Below are positions 53,101 to 64,000 of a stretch of 64,000 nt of DNA, piece after piece. The position numbers and the translations under genes are program-made. This DNA is from Phoenix dactylifera (Eukaryota > Streptophyta > Magnoliopsida > Arecales > Arecaceae), in assembly GCF_009389715.1 (NCBI RefSeq), contig NC_052399.1:7008585-7072584 (forward strand), written 5' to 3'. Each line of letters begins with the position of its first letter. Within the stretch, counting starts at the first letter, position 1. The notes below the pieces were generated by a model that was given only the letters and a program-made list of their open reading frames with translations, was not told the origin of the DNA and did no database searches.

Positions 53101-53237
53101 TAACTGAATGTAGTAGAAAACATTTTGTATGCTATCCTAGTTTAAAAGTTCATGATGAATCAAAAGTCAAGTTTCAATCATATGTTGTTTTGACTTGAAA
53201 TTAATGTCATTTCATCTACTTCTATTTCACCTTATTA
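50190..53237. other. MAT1 promoter and AT-rich spacer before MULE-2
   Basis: The MAT1 leader and promoter (a (GA)11 tract at 50243-50264) are followed by very AT-rich DNA. Open stretches here, such as 51340-51660 and 52577-52816, match no known family. The segment from about 52400 has the look of a transposon end and untranslated region and may belong to MULE-2, but the partner end is not in the window. Confidence 0.5.
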
Positions 53238-53267
53238 TTGAACCAAGTTAATATCAATTTTTTTTTT

Positions 53268-53540
53268 GTAGGACATCCTAATGTCTCAACTCAGTGTGGG
53301 TTCTTAATCTCAACGTGGCTAGATTATTGCAACAAGTGGTGCCATTGTGGCCGCATAACATTGATGAAATTTCAAATTTTCAAAAAAAATCCAAACAAAC
53401 TGTATTATAGTTGTGAAGAACATCGATTTGTGTATTGGTGTTTGCCCACAAATGCTCAATCAAAAAGTCACTCGTCGATATTGGTTGATGGTTCACTTCG
53501 ATATTTAAGAAGAGAAATTAGTGATTTAAGGTTGGAGTAA
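53268..53540 (+). CDS. GRF-type zinc finger fragment of MULE-2
   Basis: An open segment reads GHPNVSTQCGF, then the zinc-binding CHCGRITLMKFQIFKKNPNK, then YYSCEEHRFVYWCLP. It ends in a short basic/acidic helix and a stop at 53538-53540. The Cys-x-Cys...Cys...Cys spacing is that of GRF-type zinc fingers common in plant MULE cargo. A plausible acceptor (TTTTTTTGTAG) precedes it at about 53261-53271, so it is probably a second exon; the first exon was not recognised. Function is unknown; zinc-dependent nucleic-acid binding is inferred. Confidence 0.6.
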   Translation, partial: VGHPNVSTQCGFLISTWLDYCNKWCHCGRITLMKFQIFKKNPNKLYYSCEEHRFVYWCLPTNAQSKSHSSILVDGSLRYLRREISDLRLE

Positions 53541-55255
53541 ACAAAAGTTGTATTGTAAGCTTAAAGAATTAGGTGAGAGTAGTGCTATGACAAATAGACT
53601 TTTGGTTGGAATGGTAGCACTACTTGTTTTTGTAATAGTGTTTATATTTAAGTGACCATAATTGTATAAATATTTCAGAAAATTTGTTATTGTAATGACT
53701 ATTGGAGTTAAATGAATAGTGTTATTTCAATTAAATGGCTATCATGTTTCCTTGTTGTATAGCATTATTTTTTGCCTCATTGATCGCACTTATTTGTACT
53801 CCTTCAACTAAAAAGAGAGAAAAATGATAACCTTTATTTAGTTGCTTTAACTATGAGTTGCTCAACACCTATAAGTTGCGCTTATCTCCTCCTATGATGT
53901 TAACTTATAAAGCTTGATGGCATCCATGGGTCGACTATATCCTATTTGTGGAGCTAGTGAATATCTATCTGAATTGGCCATAGGCTAGAAGATTTCCAAC
54001 AACCGGCTAACACCTATAGAATATAAATAGGAAACAATCTCTTAATTCGCCAATTCTTTGTGTCAATGGCTGCACAATAAACCTCACAATAGTGTATATT
54101 AAACGTACCATTTCATATAAAAGGCATACAATAGAATAACTAAAGACATCTTACTATATAGACCAAAGAGGCATACATTATTAGTAGCATATCCAGCAAT
54201 CAGAAAACACATATTTTACAATCATTTGGCAGGTGATTGAATGTCCTACAAGAACATTTTTCACATCTATTCCGAAAACAATTTTGATTTCAATTAAGCT
54301 TTGTAATTTGGCCCCCCTACTTCTCATGTTAACCTGTTCCATTTCTCTATACGAACCATTGATTCCATAAAAATACACCTACTAATAGGACAACATTATT
54401 ATAATTGCATATGATTGACAGAGAGAGATATATGATATTGTACTTATGTTGTCTGAGATGGTGCTTAGGCAAATGACTAATGTTTTCTTAGCTCCCAGTA
54501 TGTCAAGCTTGAGACTGAAAAATGACAATGGTATACTTGAGAATGAGAAACAACAATGATATGTATATGTGTTCTGAAACATGTGAAAGAACATGTAAAA
54601 GCATGCCTCTAACATTGGTCAAAAAGCATGCCTTAATTAACAAAGTAACAAATTCCCATCATTTGATTAAATAAGATATCAAAAATAGTAGAAGATTCCT
54701 ATCCCTTAATTAACAAACATTCCGACATAAAAAACAAACCACACGGCGTCAAAAGCAGTAACCATCCTTTCCATCCAAAAAGAAAAGGAAAAAAAAAATC
54801 CAAATAGCCCACTTTAACCAGAGCCACCACTACTTTCTGTGTTCTAAATGCTACTTTCCCTTGAACTAAAGCTATCACTCCTCTACCACCTTCTCAAGGC
54901 CACCCTCTTCTACTAGATCCTCCCCTTTCCCTTAAGGTAGATCTAGTTTCAAGTGTTCCATCACATACTTGGGCCTGTTGGGATATATTAGCTCGGCTTG
55001 AGAAGTGTTCTTGTTCTTTTTTCTATAAAAATCATAAGAAAATGATGTGAGTAATTTGATCTAATGAAGTTAAAAATCTTGACAATATATACCTTTTTAG
55101 CCATAGGAGCATACTAGCAAGTCCTCCTATTATGGCAAAAAAAATTTCAATTATCACCCCTCACAGTGGTTGACCTCTTCCTCTCAACAGGTTCACGTTT
55201 TCTCTTTTCTCCTTTTTTTTCTTGGCCTTCCAGGCAATCTTTTGAGAGGTGGAGG

Positions 55256-56341
55256 CTATAAATTCTCATCATCATTTCTTGGACCAAGGTTTGTATCGGA
55301 TAATGGATGGATCACAAAGATGTATGCTTTCAAGTATTTTTCTACTGTGTAACATTCATCACAAAATTCCTCCAAATTTTCTCTTGTATAACCAACATAT
55401 AACATAGCATGTTTAGAAGGTAATCCAGTGATCTCCCACTCACCACAAGTACAACTTCTTTTACTCAAATCAACAACAAATTTTCTACTTCCTTCCGGTA
55501 CTTGAAATTCTTGCTTACTTGGTGGTATCAACTTACGGACCCTTGAGGTTTGTATAGTTTTATCCAACTTTGATCTAGCAAAACGAGTAAGTTTGCCCTC
55601 CTAGGTACCTCTTCTGCAGCCTACACATCAACTTCATCATCATATTCTCAAGCAAGCCAAAAATAGGCTTGCTCCTAAACTTCCCCACCCATTGATTAAA
55701 GACACACATAGTATTCGTGATGTGGTCACTTCGAGCTTCTGGACAAAAAGCATGCCTTGCCCACATTGATTGAGATATTTTCATCATGTGTTGATAAGCC
55801 TCAGCATCATGCTCCTTCATTCTTTTCATGGCATCTTGAAACAAAAGCTGATCATATGCTTTCCCAACATTTCCAAAAGTCAAACCTCAGCAATAAACTA
55901 AGGAATTGATCTGGAATTGCTATATAGATGCTTAGCACAGAATTTATGACTGGCATCTTAGAATATCTCAAAAACTGCCTCAACCAAACCCTACACATTG
56001 ATTACGCAGCATGAATAAACTATTAACATAATGAAAATTATAGAACTTGTAAGCAAATTAAAGCACGAAATGTGAAAGAACTACATACCTTTTGTTTATT
56101 AGACATCATAATTAGTGGCCTCTCTACGGTGTCACCACTAAAGCAAACATATAGATGCTCTAAAAAGAACCTCCAGCTATCTTTGTACTTAGTCTCCACC
56201 ATACTATAAGCCACAGAAAATAGTCCCCTATTCCCATCAATGAAAACTGTACAAAGTAGTACACCACCAAAGGGACATTTCAAAGGATACCCATCTGTTC
56301 GTCCGATTTCTGTCTACCTAAAAATATGCTAGACAGATCGT
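55256..56341 (-). pseudogene. MULE-2 transposase, C-terminal half, degenerate
   Basis: Minus-strand blocks in order are as follows. A DDE core start has Asp in TDGYPLKCPFGGVLL (codon 56293-56295) and continues DGNRGLFSVAYSMVE and DSWRFFLEHL (about 56150-56260). A C-terminal transposase segment follows (55575-55883, MKRMKEHDAEAYQHM and VFNQWVGKFR). A SWIM zinc finger, CTCGEWEITGLPSKHAML, lies near 55380-55450. The position of the second catalytic Asp reads SNKQK, with Asn where the family has SDRQK, so the enzyme was probably already inactive. Frame breaks or introns separate the blocks. The N-terminal half is absent from the window because a retroelement has been inserted at 56342. Confidence 0.8.
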
Positions 56342-57972
56342 TGTTAGAACCGACGAACAAAAGTTAAATTTAATTCTACTCTTACCTTTCTTACTCGAAG
56401 AATAGCGGTTGTAAGAGGTCGATCCACAGGGAAGCGATTGGAGTTGCATAAAAATTAGAACATTCACTCGGATTCAAAATCAATTTTTGAATGATAAAAG
56501 AAAAACATTATTTTGAGGATGTTGATGGATTCTCTAGTCTACCGGAGAATATTTTTTTATTTAAAAATAATAAAAAAAAACAAGTACTTAGAAATCAAAG
56601 AGCATTTATAAATTCATGAAATATTTAACTATTCAAAAGAAAGTTTTTGCATAAATTAAAATGGATGAAAACAAGTGCTAAGAAGATCAAAAGCCTAGAA
56701 CATAAATTGCATAAAAGAAAATTTAATGTATTGCATCAAAGAAGAATTTAAAGATTGTATAAAAAAACAGAAATTAACTTGAACCTAGAACAGGGATTGC
56801 ATGAAAGAAATTTTGCTTGATTTCATAAAAAGAAAATTGATTACAAATAAAAGTAGAGATTAGAGGCCTAATACTCCTCTTATTTTGCAAATAAAATAAA
56901 GAAAAGAAAACAAAGGGAAAAAAAAATCACTTCTCTTTCCTCTCTCTCTCTCCCACGGTGGAATACTAATTTCTCCCACGGTGGAATACTAATTTCCCCT
57001 TCTTTTTTTTTCTTTCTTCTTCCCCAAAAACAGAGCTCCTCTGTTTTTTTTCTTTTGAACCAACTGAGCCCTCTCCTCTCTTGGCCTCCACCCCAACCGA
57101 TGGCCTCCCTCCTCCCTGGTTCTTAGCCTCCACCGAGCACACCCCTCCCTACTCTTCCTCCTTCTCCTCTTATAGCCGCGGGGTCACTTCATTTGGGGAG
57201 GAATCACGGGTCATCCGGGATGTTGGCCACGGACGCGGGATCGCCGGACGCCTGATGCGGAAGCTGCTGGCATGGTGGGATTTCGGGAGGTGGATCCGTG
57301 GATGATGAGCGCGGAGGAGGGGCTGATCGTGGGTGCAAGGAAGGAAGGCACGGATGGCTGGGAGCATGATCGTCGGGATCACACGCGGAAGAGGAAGGAT
57401 GCTGGGGCTTCCTTCACGGACGCGGGATCGCTGGGAGCTGAAGCGGAAGGTGGGGACGCGGGCTTCCTTCCTCGGGTGCTGCTGGCACGGATGCTTGGAT
57501 GCGGAGGAGAAGATCACGGACGCGTGAGGGGAGTCGCTGATTTGGGAGGCTGTGAACTTCCTTCTTTGGGCCAAGAGGGGGATGCGAACGGCTTGAATCC
57601 GGAAGAGGGGAGGATGCTGGAACTTGCCCGGAATGCTCAAATGGAGAAGGAACGGGGACCACAAACGGCTGGGATGGGGCTTCGGCTTGATTTGGGAAGG
57701 AGCTGGGACTCCTTGAAACGGACGGCTGCTGATCGTGGATCTGGATTATCGCTGCTGGAATGGATCGCGGAAGATGACGTGGCTTGGGGCTTTGGGATTG
57801 AAGGCTGACGATGATGGTGATCTGATGGACGGCGCGGATGCTGGCACAATGTGGGGAACGAGCTGATTGGGCTACTTGCACAAATAAACATTAATTAGTT
57901 AATTCTATTATTAATGATTAGCTAAAATACTAATTAAGATGGTCTGACGATTGCACTTTTGTGCTCTCATCA
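56342..57972 (-). repeat. 3' LTR of the Athila-lineage element
   Basis: On the minus strand the repeat starts TGATGAGAGCAC at 57972, directly after a G-rich polypurine tract (GGTTGGGGGTG), and ends in GGTTCTAACA at 56342, giving the expected TG...CA ends and a length of about 1.63 kb. A TATA box (CTATAAGAG, minus strand, near 57168-57176) marks the likely promoter inside it. The sequence GTCGATCCACAGGGA near 56430, common in LTRs of this group, lies near the 3' end. The matching 5' LTR should be beyond 64000. The central part (57080-57890) is unusually GC-rich. Confidence 0.75.
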
Positions 57973-59439
57973 CACCCCCAACCAGCTTATTGCTAGTCTC
58001 TAGCAATTTAGTGCGACAATGATAAAATGGGAGTGCAAAAGTTTTATTTATTATATATATAAATATACATGAACTAAGATAAATACTCACTTTCGTAGAG
58101 CATTACGATTGCACTTAGCACGTGCCAACAAGCCGTTAAACCCCTAGATTATCCTAGTGGACGAGTGTTGTCTCGTGAGGGTTTGCAGTGAAGTTACCCA
58201 CAAACTTCAATCCCAAAATAAAATTTGGTTTGTGAAATGAAAGTCTAATTTCAAGTACATAATGATAAGAATTTCAAAAGCACACAAGGTTTTAATTACT
58301 AAGTAGCCCAAATTCTAGGTTAGTATGCAATTTAAGTTGAAGTCATTAAGTTCTCCGTTAGGGAGTTGTAAGACTTATTTATACTTGAGTGCTCAGTGAA
58401 GTTTGGACCATGCACAAGCTAAGGTTTTGGATCTCCAAAAAATCGCTAATATTAGTAGTTTTCAAGAATTGGTCGGACAAGACCTATTTGCTGATTCAAA
58501 ATCATCTTTTCTGTAGGATTTCGAGAGTTGTGGATGTTTACTTTAATACCTCATGGGCTTTATCTGTAATATTCCAGTTTACTTGAATTTTTGCAACGAC
58601 GGCTTTCACACTATTGTCTTTCTTAAGGTCAAAATACAATTTTTTTTTAACCTTTTTTTTTTTGAAACATGAAAATGTTTATATTGTGCACTTTTACTCC
58701 TGTGATGATTTCTCCATGTAGCGAACAATTAGTCGACAATTCTCACACCAGTTGGCATGAGGTGTCGGGCATCAAGACTCCCCTACGGACCTATGCTCGG
58801 GTTCCTCATCACAAGCCCGCTGACCTTTGACAATAGGTAGCCCTTTTCGATGTACCTGACTAAATCTACCAAATAGTTTTTTTTTTGGATTAAAAAAAAA
58901 TGGTTCATCAGGATTCGAGGTTGCTACCATATTCTCAACACAATGTCGAACCTATACCTTAGAGAATGCAGGCCAAATGTGTTGTGAAATTTAAAGCACT
59001 AATTAGCTTACAACTCACTAAAAGGAACTTAATAAAAAGAACTCACTTTGCACTACTTCCGACTAGTCATTGGGCTCTTAGATTTTATATACCTTGTGTG
59101 TTGTAAAAAAAAAAAAAAATTCAAAAATTTTAACTAAATTTTTTTTATTTCTATAAAATTCCAAATGCTTAAAAATACCCCCAAACCTAAATCTAACATT
59201 GTCCTCAATGTTAAAGAAAAATTAAAGCAGTAAGAGGACCGAGAAGAAGTTACCTGATATGGGTAGGTAAATTGAAAATTGGGGCAAATCCCCCAAACCT
59301 GCATGTTAGTAATTTATTGAATTTTTTTTATTAGTATTATTTTTTTTTAATTAGAAGATATTTACATGTTGAGTTGCCTCCCAAGAGCGCTAAGTTTTAT
59401 GTCTTCAGCCAGACAATTTCGATTTACTCATAATAGACA
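57973..59439. other. Spacer between integrase and the 3' LTR of the Athila-lineage element
   Basis: About 1.5 kb of AT-rich DNA with several long T or A runs. No envelope-like third gene, which some Athila elements carry here, could be recognised. The polypurine tract lies at its lower edge. Confidence 0.6.
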
Positions 59440-62400
59440 GGGGTCAGTCAGAAGTATCTCCTCGACTTCTGGACTCAGATACTCAAGGTATGGTTTTAAA
59501 CGATGTCCATTGACTTGAAAGGACCTACCATCCTTGGTATTGCATATTACCACTGCACCATGCGGGTGCACTTTCTCTACTGTGTATGGGCCAGTCCGGC
59601 GAGATTTAAGTTTCTCAGGGAATAGATGTAATCAAGAATCATATAAGAGAACTTTTTGTCCTTGGTAAAACTCTTTACGAGTAATCATTTTATCATGCAT
59701 GACTTTCATGCGATCCTTGTACTTCTTGACACACTCGTAAGCATTGTTCCTAATTTCTTCAAGCTCGTCGAGCTGAAGTTTTCTATGTTCTCCTGCCTTG
59801 TCGAGATCGAAATTTAGGCGTTTGATTGCCCAATACGCCTTGTGTTCTAACTCGACAGGTAAATAGCAAGCCTTGCCATAGACAATCCTATATGGAGACA
59901 TTCCAATTGGTGTTTTATAGGCCGTTCGATATGCCCACAATGCATCTGTTAACCTAAGGGACCAATCCTTTCGAGATGGATTGACAGTTTTTTCAAGGAT
60001 GGTCTTGATTTCTCTGTTGAAATCTCAACTTGTCCACTTGTTGTGGATGATATGGTGTACCGACCTTGTGGGTGATGTTGTACTTCCTCGCAAGGGCTTT
60101 AAAAATTCTATTGCAAAAATGTTTCCCCCCATCACTAATGATAGCACGAGGGTGCCAAAGCGAGCGAAGACAGACTCCTTAAGAAACTTGATCACTACTT
60201 TGTGATTATTGTCTTACACGCGATAGCCTCAATCCACTTAGATACATAGTCAACAGCTAGGAGTATGTACTGGTGCCCAAATGATATAGGAAAAGGACCC
60301 ATAAAATCAATACCCAAACATCAAAGATTTCTACAATTAAGATCGGGTTCAGGGGCATCTCTTTTTTTCTTGAAATTTTTCCTAGTCTTTGACATCGGTC
60401 ACATGCTTTACAATACTCGTGTGAGTCATGAAATAGTGGTGGGCCAATAGAATCCGCACTGCCAAACCTTTGCAGCCGTCTTTTTACCACTGAGATGACC
60501 ACCACAAGCATGGTCATGACAAAGGAAAGGACTTTCCTTTGTTCGTATTCAGGGATACACCGTCGGATGATCTGATCAGGGCAATATTTAAATAGGTATG
60601 GTTCATCCCAGAAATACCACTTCACACGAGCTAGAAAGCGAAATTGCTCCTATTTGGTCCAAGAGCTGGGCATTTGTTCAGTAACGAGGTAGTTGACTAT
60701 GTCAGCATACCATGGAACATTGGTATGGGAAATCATCATTAGTTGTTCATCCGAAAAAGTTCGGATACAGGTAAGGATTCTACAGATGACTCAACAATCA
60801 GTCCGGACAAGTGGTCAGCTACTATATTTTCAGATCCCTTTTATCTCGAATTTCGAGATCAAATTCCTGGAGCAATAGGATCCAACGAATGAGCCTTGCC
60901 TTAGCATCCTTCTTTGTGAGAAGGTACTTAAGGGCGGCATAATCGAAATAAACAAAGAACCTTAGATCCTATCAGGTAGGGACGAAATTATCTAGGGCAG
61001 AAACAACTGCCAACAATTCTTTTCAGTGGTGGAATAGTTGAGTTGGGCATCATTCAGAGTTTTACTCGCATAATGAATAACATGGGAAGCTTCCTCTACT
61101 CGCTGACCTAAGACAGCACCTATGGCATAATCGGATGCATCACACATGATTTCAAAAGGACGACTCCAATCAGGACACCTTATGATGGGTGCTGAAGTCA
61201 ATTCAGACTTTAGTCTTTCGAAAGCAGTTACACAAGTTGGGTGAAAAATTGAAAACAATATCTTTGGCCAACAAATCACATAAGGGTTTTGATATTTTGC
61301 TAAAATCTTTGATAAAACGATAATAAAAACCCGCATGCCCTAAAAATGATCGAATTTCCCTAATAGTCTTAGGAGGTGGCAATTTAGCAATTAATTCTAC
61401 TTTGGCCTTATCCACCTCAATTCCCCTTTGTGACATAAGTGTTCCTAAAACAATTCCTGATTCTACCATGAAATGACACTTCTCCCAGTTAAGAACTAAG
61501 TTTTTCTCTTTACAGCGTTCTACAACAAGTGTCAAGTGGTGCAGACATTCATCAAAATTGGATCCAAATACAGAAAAAAATCATCCATGAAAACTTCTAA
61601 AAATTTCTCCCACCATGTCGGAGAAAATACTCATCATACACCGTTGGAATGTAGCTGGTGCATTGCATAGCCCAAAAGGCATGCGACGATAGGCAAAAGT
61701 GCCATAAGGACAGGTGAATGTGGTTTTCTCTTGATCCTCACGTGCGATAGGGACTTGGTTATATCCAGAATAAACCATCGAGGAAACAGTAATAGGAGTG
61801 GCCAGCTAGCCGTTCTAGCATTTGATCGATGAAGGGTAGAGGAAAGTGGTCTTTCCTAGTCATGGCATTAAGCCTTCCTATAGTCGATGCATACTCGCCA
61901 TCCCGTTTGGACTCGAGTAGGGACTAACTCATTGTGATCATTTTTCACCACAGTGATGCCAGACTTTTTAGGTACGACTTGAACTGGGCTTACCCACTGA
62001 CTATCAGAAATAGGATATATAATCCCTGCATCTAAAAGCTTGATGACCTCAGCTCGAACTACGTCCTTCATGATTGGATTAAGTCATCTTTGTGGTTCTC
62101 TAGAAATTTTTGTATCTTCTTCTAGATGGATTTTATGTTGGACCACAGAAGGACTAATCCCCTTAATATCAGCTATAGACCAACCGATAGCTTCCTGATT
62201 CTTCCGAAGGATACTTAACAGCTTCTCTTCCTGTTCTTTAGTTAGATTCGATGCAATTATAACAGGTAAGGTCTTGTTTTTCTCCAAGAAATGCATACTT
62301 CAAGTTTTCGGGAAGGTCTTTAAGTTCTAGTTGTGGAGGTTTGACATTGGATGACACTAGCTGAGATTCTGAAATAGGCAATGATTCAAACTTGGTGGCC

Positions 62401-64000
62401 CATCTGCTAGTATCCCATCACAGGAATGGAATCTAACAATGCATTAACCTCTTGACTTGACTCACAATCTTAACCAAAATTAGCCAAACATCTTTCTAAT
62501 GGGTCAGAATAACTCGACTCTTCAAAAGAACTGCTAATTATATTCTCAATCATGTGAATTTCTTCCAAATCGTCCATCTTAGTTGACTGACTACTACTAT
62601 AAAAAACATTGAGCTAGACAGTCATGTTCCCAAAGGCTAGAGTCATTATTCCATTTCGGCAACTAATCACAGCATTTGAAGTGGCCAAAAATGGTCTACC
62701 TAGGAATCACCGGGATGTGACTTTCTGGATTTTTTACTGGTTCAGTTTCAAGGACTACAAAATCCACAGGGTAGTAGAATTCATTAACTTTTACAATCAC
62801 ATCCTCCACAATTTCTTTGGGATACTTCACAGTCCTATCTGCTAATGACAAAGTAATGTTTGTGGGCTTTAATTCCCCCAAACCTAGTTCGGTGTAGACA
62901 GAATAGGGTAATAGGTTTACACTTGCTCCTAAGTCTAATAGGGCTCTCCGAATGATGGTTTCTCCTATTTTAATTTCAACAGTGGAGCAACCAGGATCCT
63001 TGTATTTGGGGCAATCTGTTGTTGAATAGGAATACTGGTTTTCCTTTTCACCGTGGTTAGGTCTTTTAAGAATTTTGTATAGGAGGGGATCTGTCTGATG
63101 GCATCTAGGAAGGGTAAATTTATTTGAACATTTTTAAAGACTTCCATGATTTCATCGTATTGAGATTTTTTCTTTGTCTTGTAGTCTACTAGGAAAGGGA
63201 GCCTTAGGTGTGTAAGTTTCTATTGGTTTTCTCCTTTATTCCTTGTGTTCTCTGTTCTTGTGCCTTTTTTGGGTGGGGTTTGGTTCATGTTTTCTTCTTT
63301 TTCTTGCATAGGAAGTTGGACTTTGTTGTCCACTTGCTTGCCAGACCGTAAAGTGGTAATTGCCTGGACTTCATGGATAGGGTTTCCATTAGAATCAATC
63401 TGAAACTGGCCTCTCGGCCCTTGATTCTGTTGCCTACTAGGGTTAGGCACTGGCTGACTAGGTAGTTCACCTTTCTTTCTATCCCCTAGAGAGTTTGCTA
63501 TTTGACTTAGACTAACCTCAAGTTTTGCAATCGCTTGCGCATGGAATTGGTTAGTCTGGATTTGAGCTATGTTGGTCTATTGTTGCTGTTGGATGAAGTC
63601 TTGTTGCTGCTTCATCATGTTAGCCATCATGGCTTCCAATGATGTAGTTTGCTGAGGGATAGGGGCACTATAAGTAGGAATAGGTGGAGCCAATGATTGG
63701 TTTATTTGTGAGAAACCTATCCTGGGAAAATTCTTTTGAAAACCTGGTGGACCACTTTGATGTTGAATAGGTTCATTTTGCTTGTATGAGAAATTTGGGT
63801 GGAACCTATTATCAGGATGGTAGACTGGGCTGAATGAATTGGGAGTGGGCTTCTTGAAGGCACTATATGAGTTTAGAGCATTTGCCTGCTCAGCCTTAAT
63901 GTTAGGTAAACTAGGACAACACTCCACTAGATGCTCAGAACTGTTACACATGATACATAAACTTTGTGACTCGTGATCCACTTTCATGACGGAATTTAAC

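Larger units (their letters stand above)
53238..56341. mobile_element. Second Mutator-like element (MULE-2), interrupted
   Basis: It contains a GRF-type zinc finger exon (+) and a MULE transposase C-terminal half (-). The transposase N-terminal half should lie at higher coordinates, but the sequence changes at 56342 into the LTR of a Ty3/gypsy element. The rest of the MULE is therefore expected beyond the window end. The left limit is uncertain and may reach about 52400. Confidence 0.75.
56342..64000 (-). mobile_element. Ty3/gypsy Athila-lineage retrotransposon, partial
   Basis: A fossil element on the minus strand, cut by the window end. From high to low coordinates it has a gag C-terminal zinc-knuckle region (63990-63200), a protease region (about 62700-62900), reverse transcriptase (about 62100-61300), RNase H (about 61200-60900), and integrase with its C-terminal domain (about 60630-59440). 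A non-coding spacer with no clear envelope-like frame follows, then a polypurine tract and the 3' LTR. The coding region is broken, in roughly ten or more places. The domains still read well, so the insertion is of moderate rather than great age. It has inserted into the transposase gene of MULE-2. Confidence 0.87.

Noticed and set aside
57081-57891. Several open frames of 60-178 codons in the 57.1-57.9 kb block
   Set aside because: They lie within the LTR, have low-complexity GC-driven composition and overlap each other on both strands. None was accepted as a gene.

Overview
The window is nuclear DNA from a flowering plant, most likely a monocot outside the grasses (palm-like). The evidence is spliced plant gene families, an AT-rich background with long introns, GC-rich first exons or whole genes (p24, ELO, PDCT), and several classes of plant transposable element. 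The monocot or palm placement is inference from base composition and gene style. No rRNA, tRNA, CRISPR array or bacterial-type operon was seen.

Layout. 1-5533: upstream DNA and a seven-exon WAT1-related (EamA) transporter gene (+). 7216-12002: a four-exon p24-delta cargo-receptor gene (+) with a 3.9 kb first intron that appears to use a GC donor. About 13985-14612: the 3' end of a plant L1-type LINE with RNase H. 14866-15315: an intronless DUF1764 gene (+). About 16280-18260: a badly decayed Ty1/copia fossil (-). 21359-22003: an intronless AP2/ERF transcription factor gene (-). About 25700-31640: a Mutator-like element (MULE) carrying a plant-mobile-domain/DUF1985-like gene (+) that converges on a MURA-type transposase (-). 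35243-36085: an intronless ELO-family elongase gene (-). 39696-40961: a three-exon PDCT/ROD1 phosphatidylcholine:diacylglycerol cholinephosphotransferase gene (-). 43826-50189: a five-exon RING-less MAT1 gene (-) with a 4.5 kb first intron that holds a small retroposed insert. About 53238-56341: part of a second MULE, cut by a Ty3/gypsy Athila-lineage element that runs from 56342 past the end of the window.

The host genes do not form a pathway. WAT1 (transport), p24 (ER-Golgi sorting), ERF (transcription) and MAT1 (CDK-activating kinase/TFIIH) are independent. The one functional coincidence is ELO and PDCT, two ER lipid-metabolism genes 3.6 kb apart on the same strand. Plausible TATA boxes are seen for WAT1, DUF1764, ERF and PDCT. 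All splice sites were placed by eye from reading frame, GT/GC-AG signals and family similarity recalled from memory. No database search was run.
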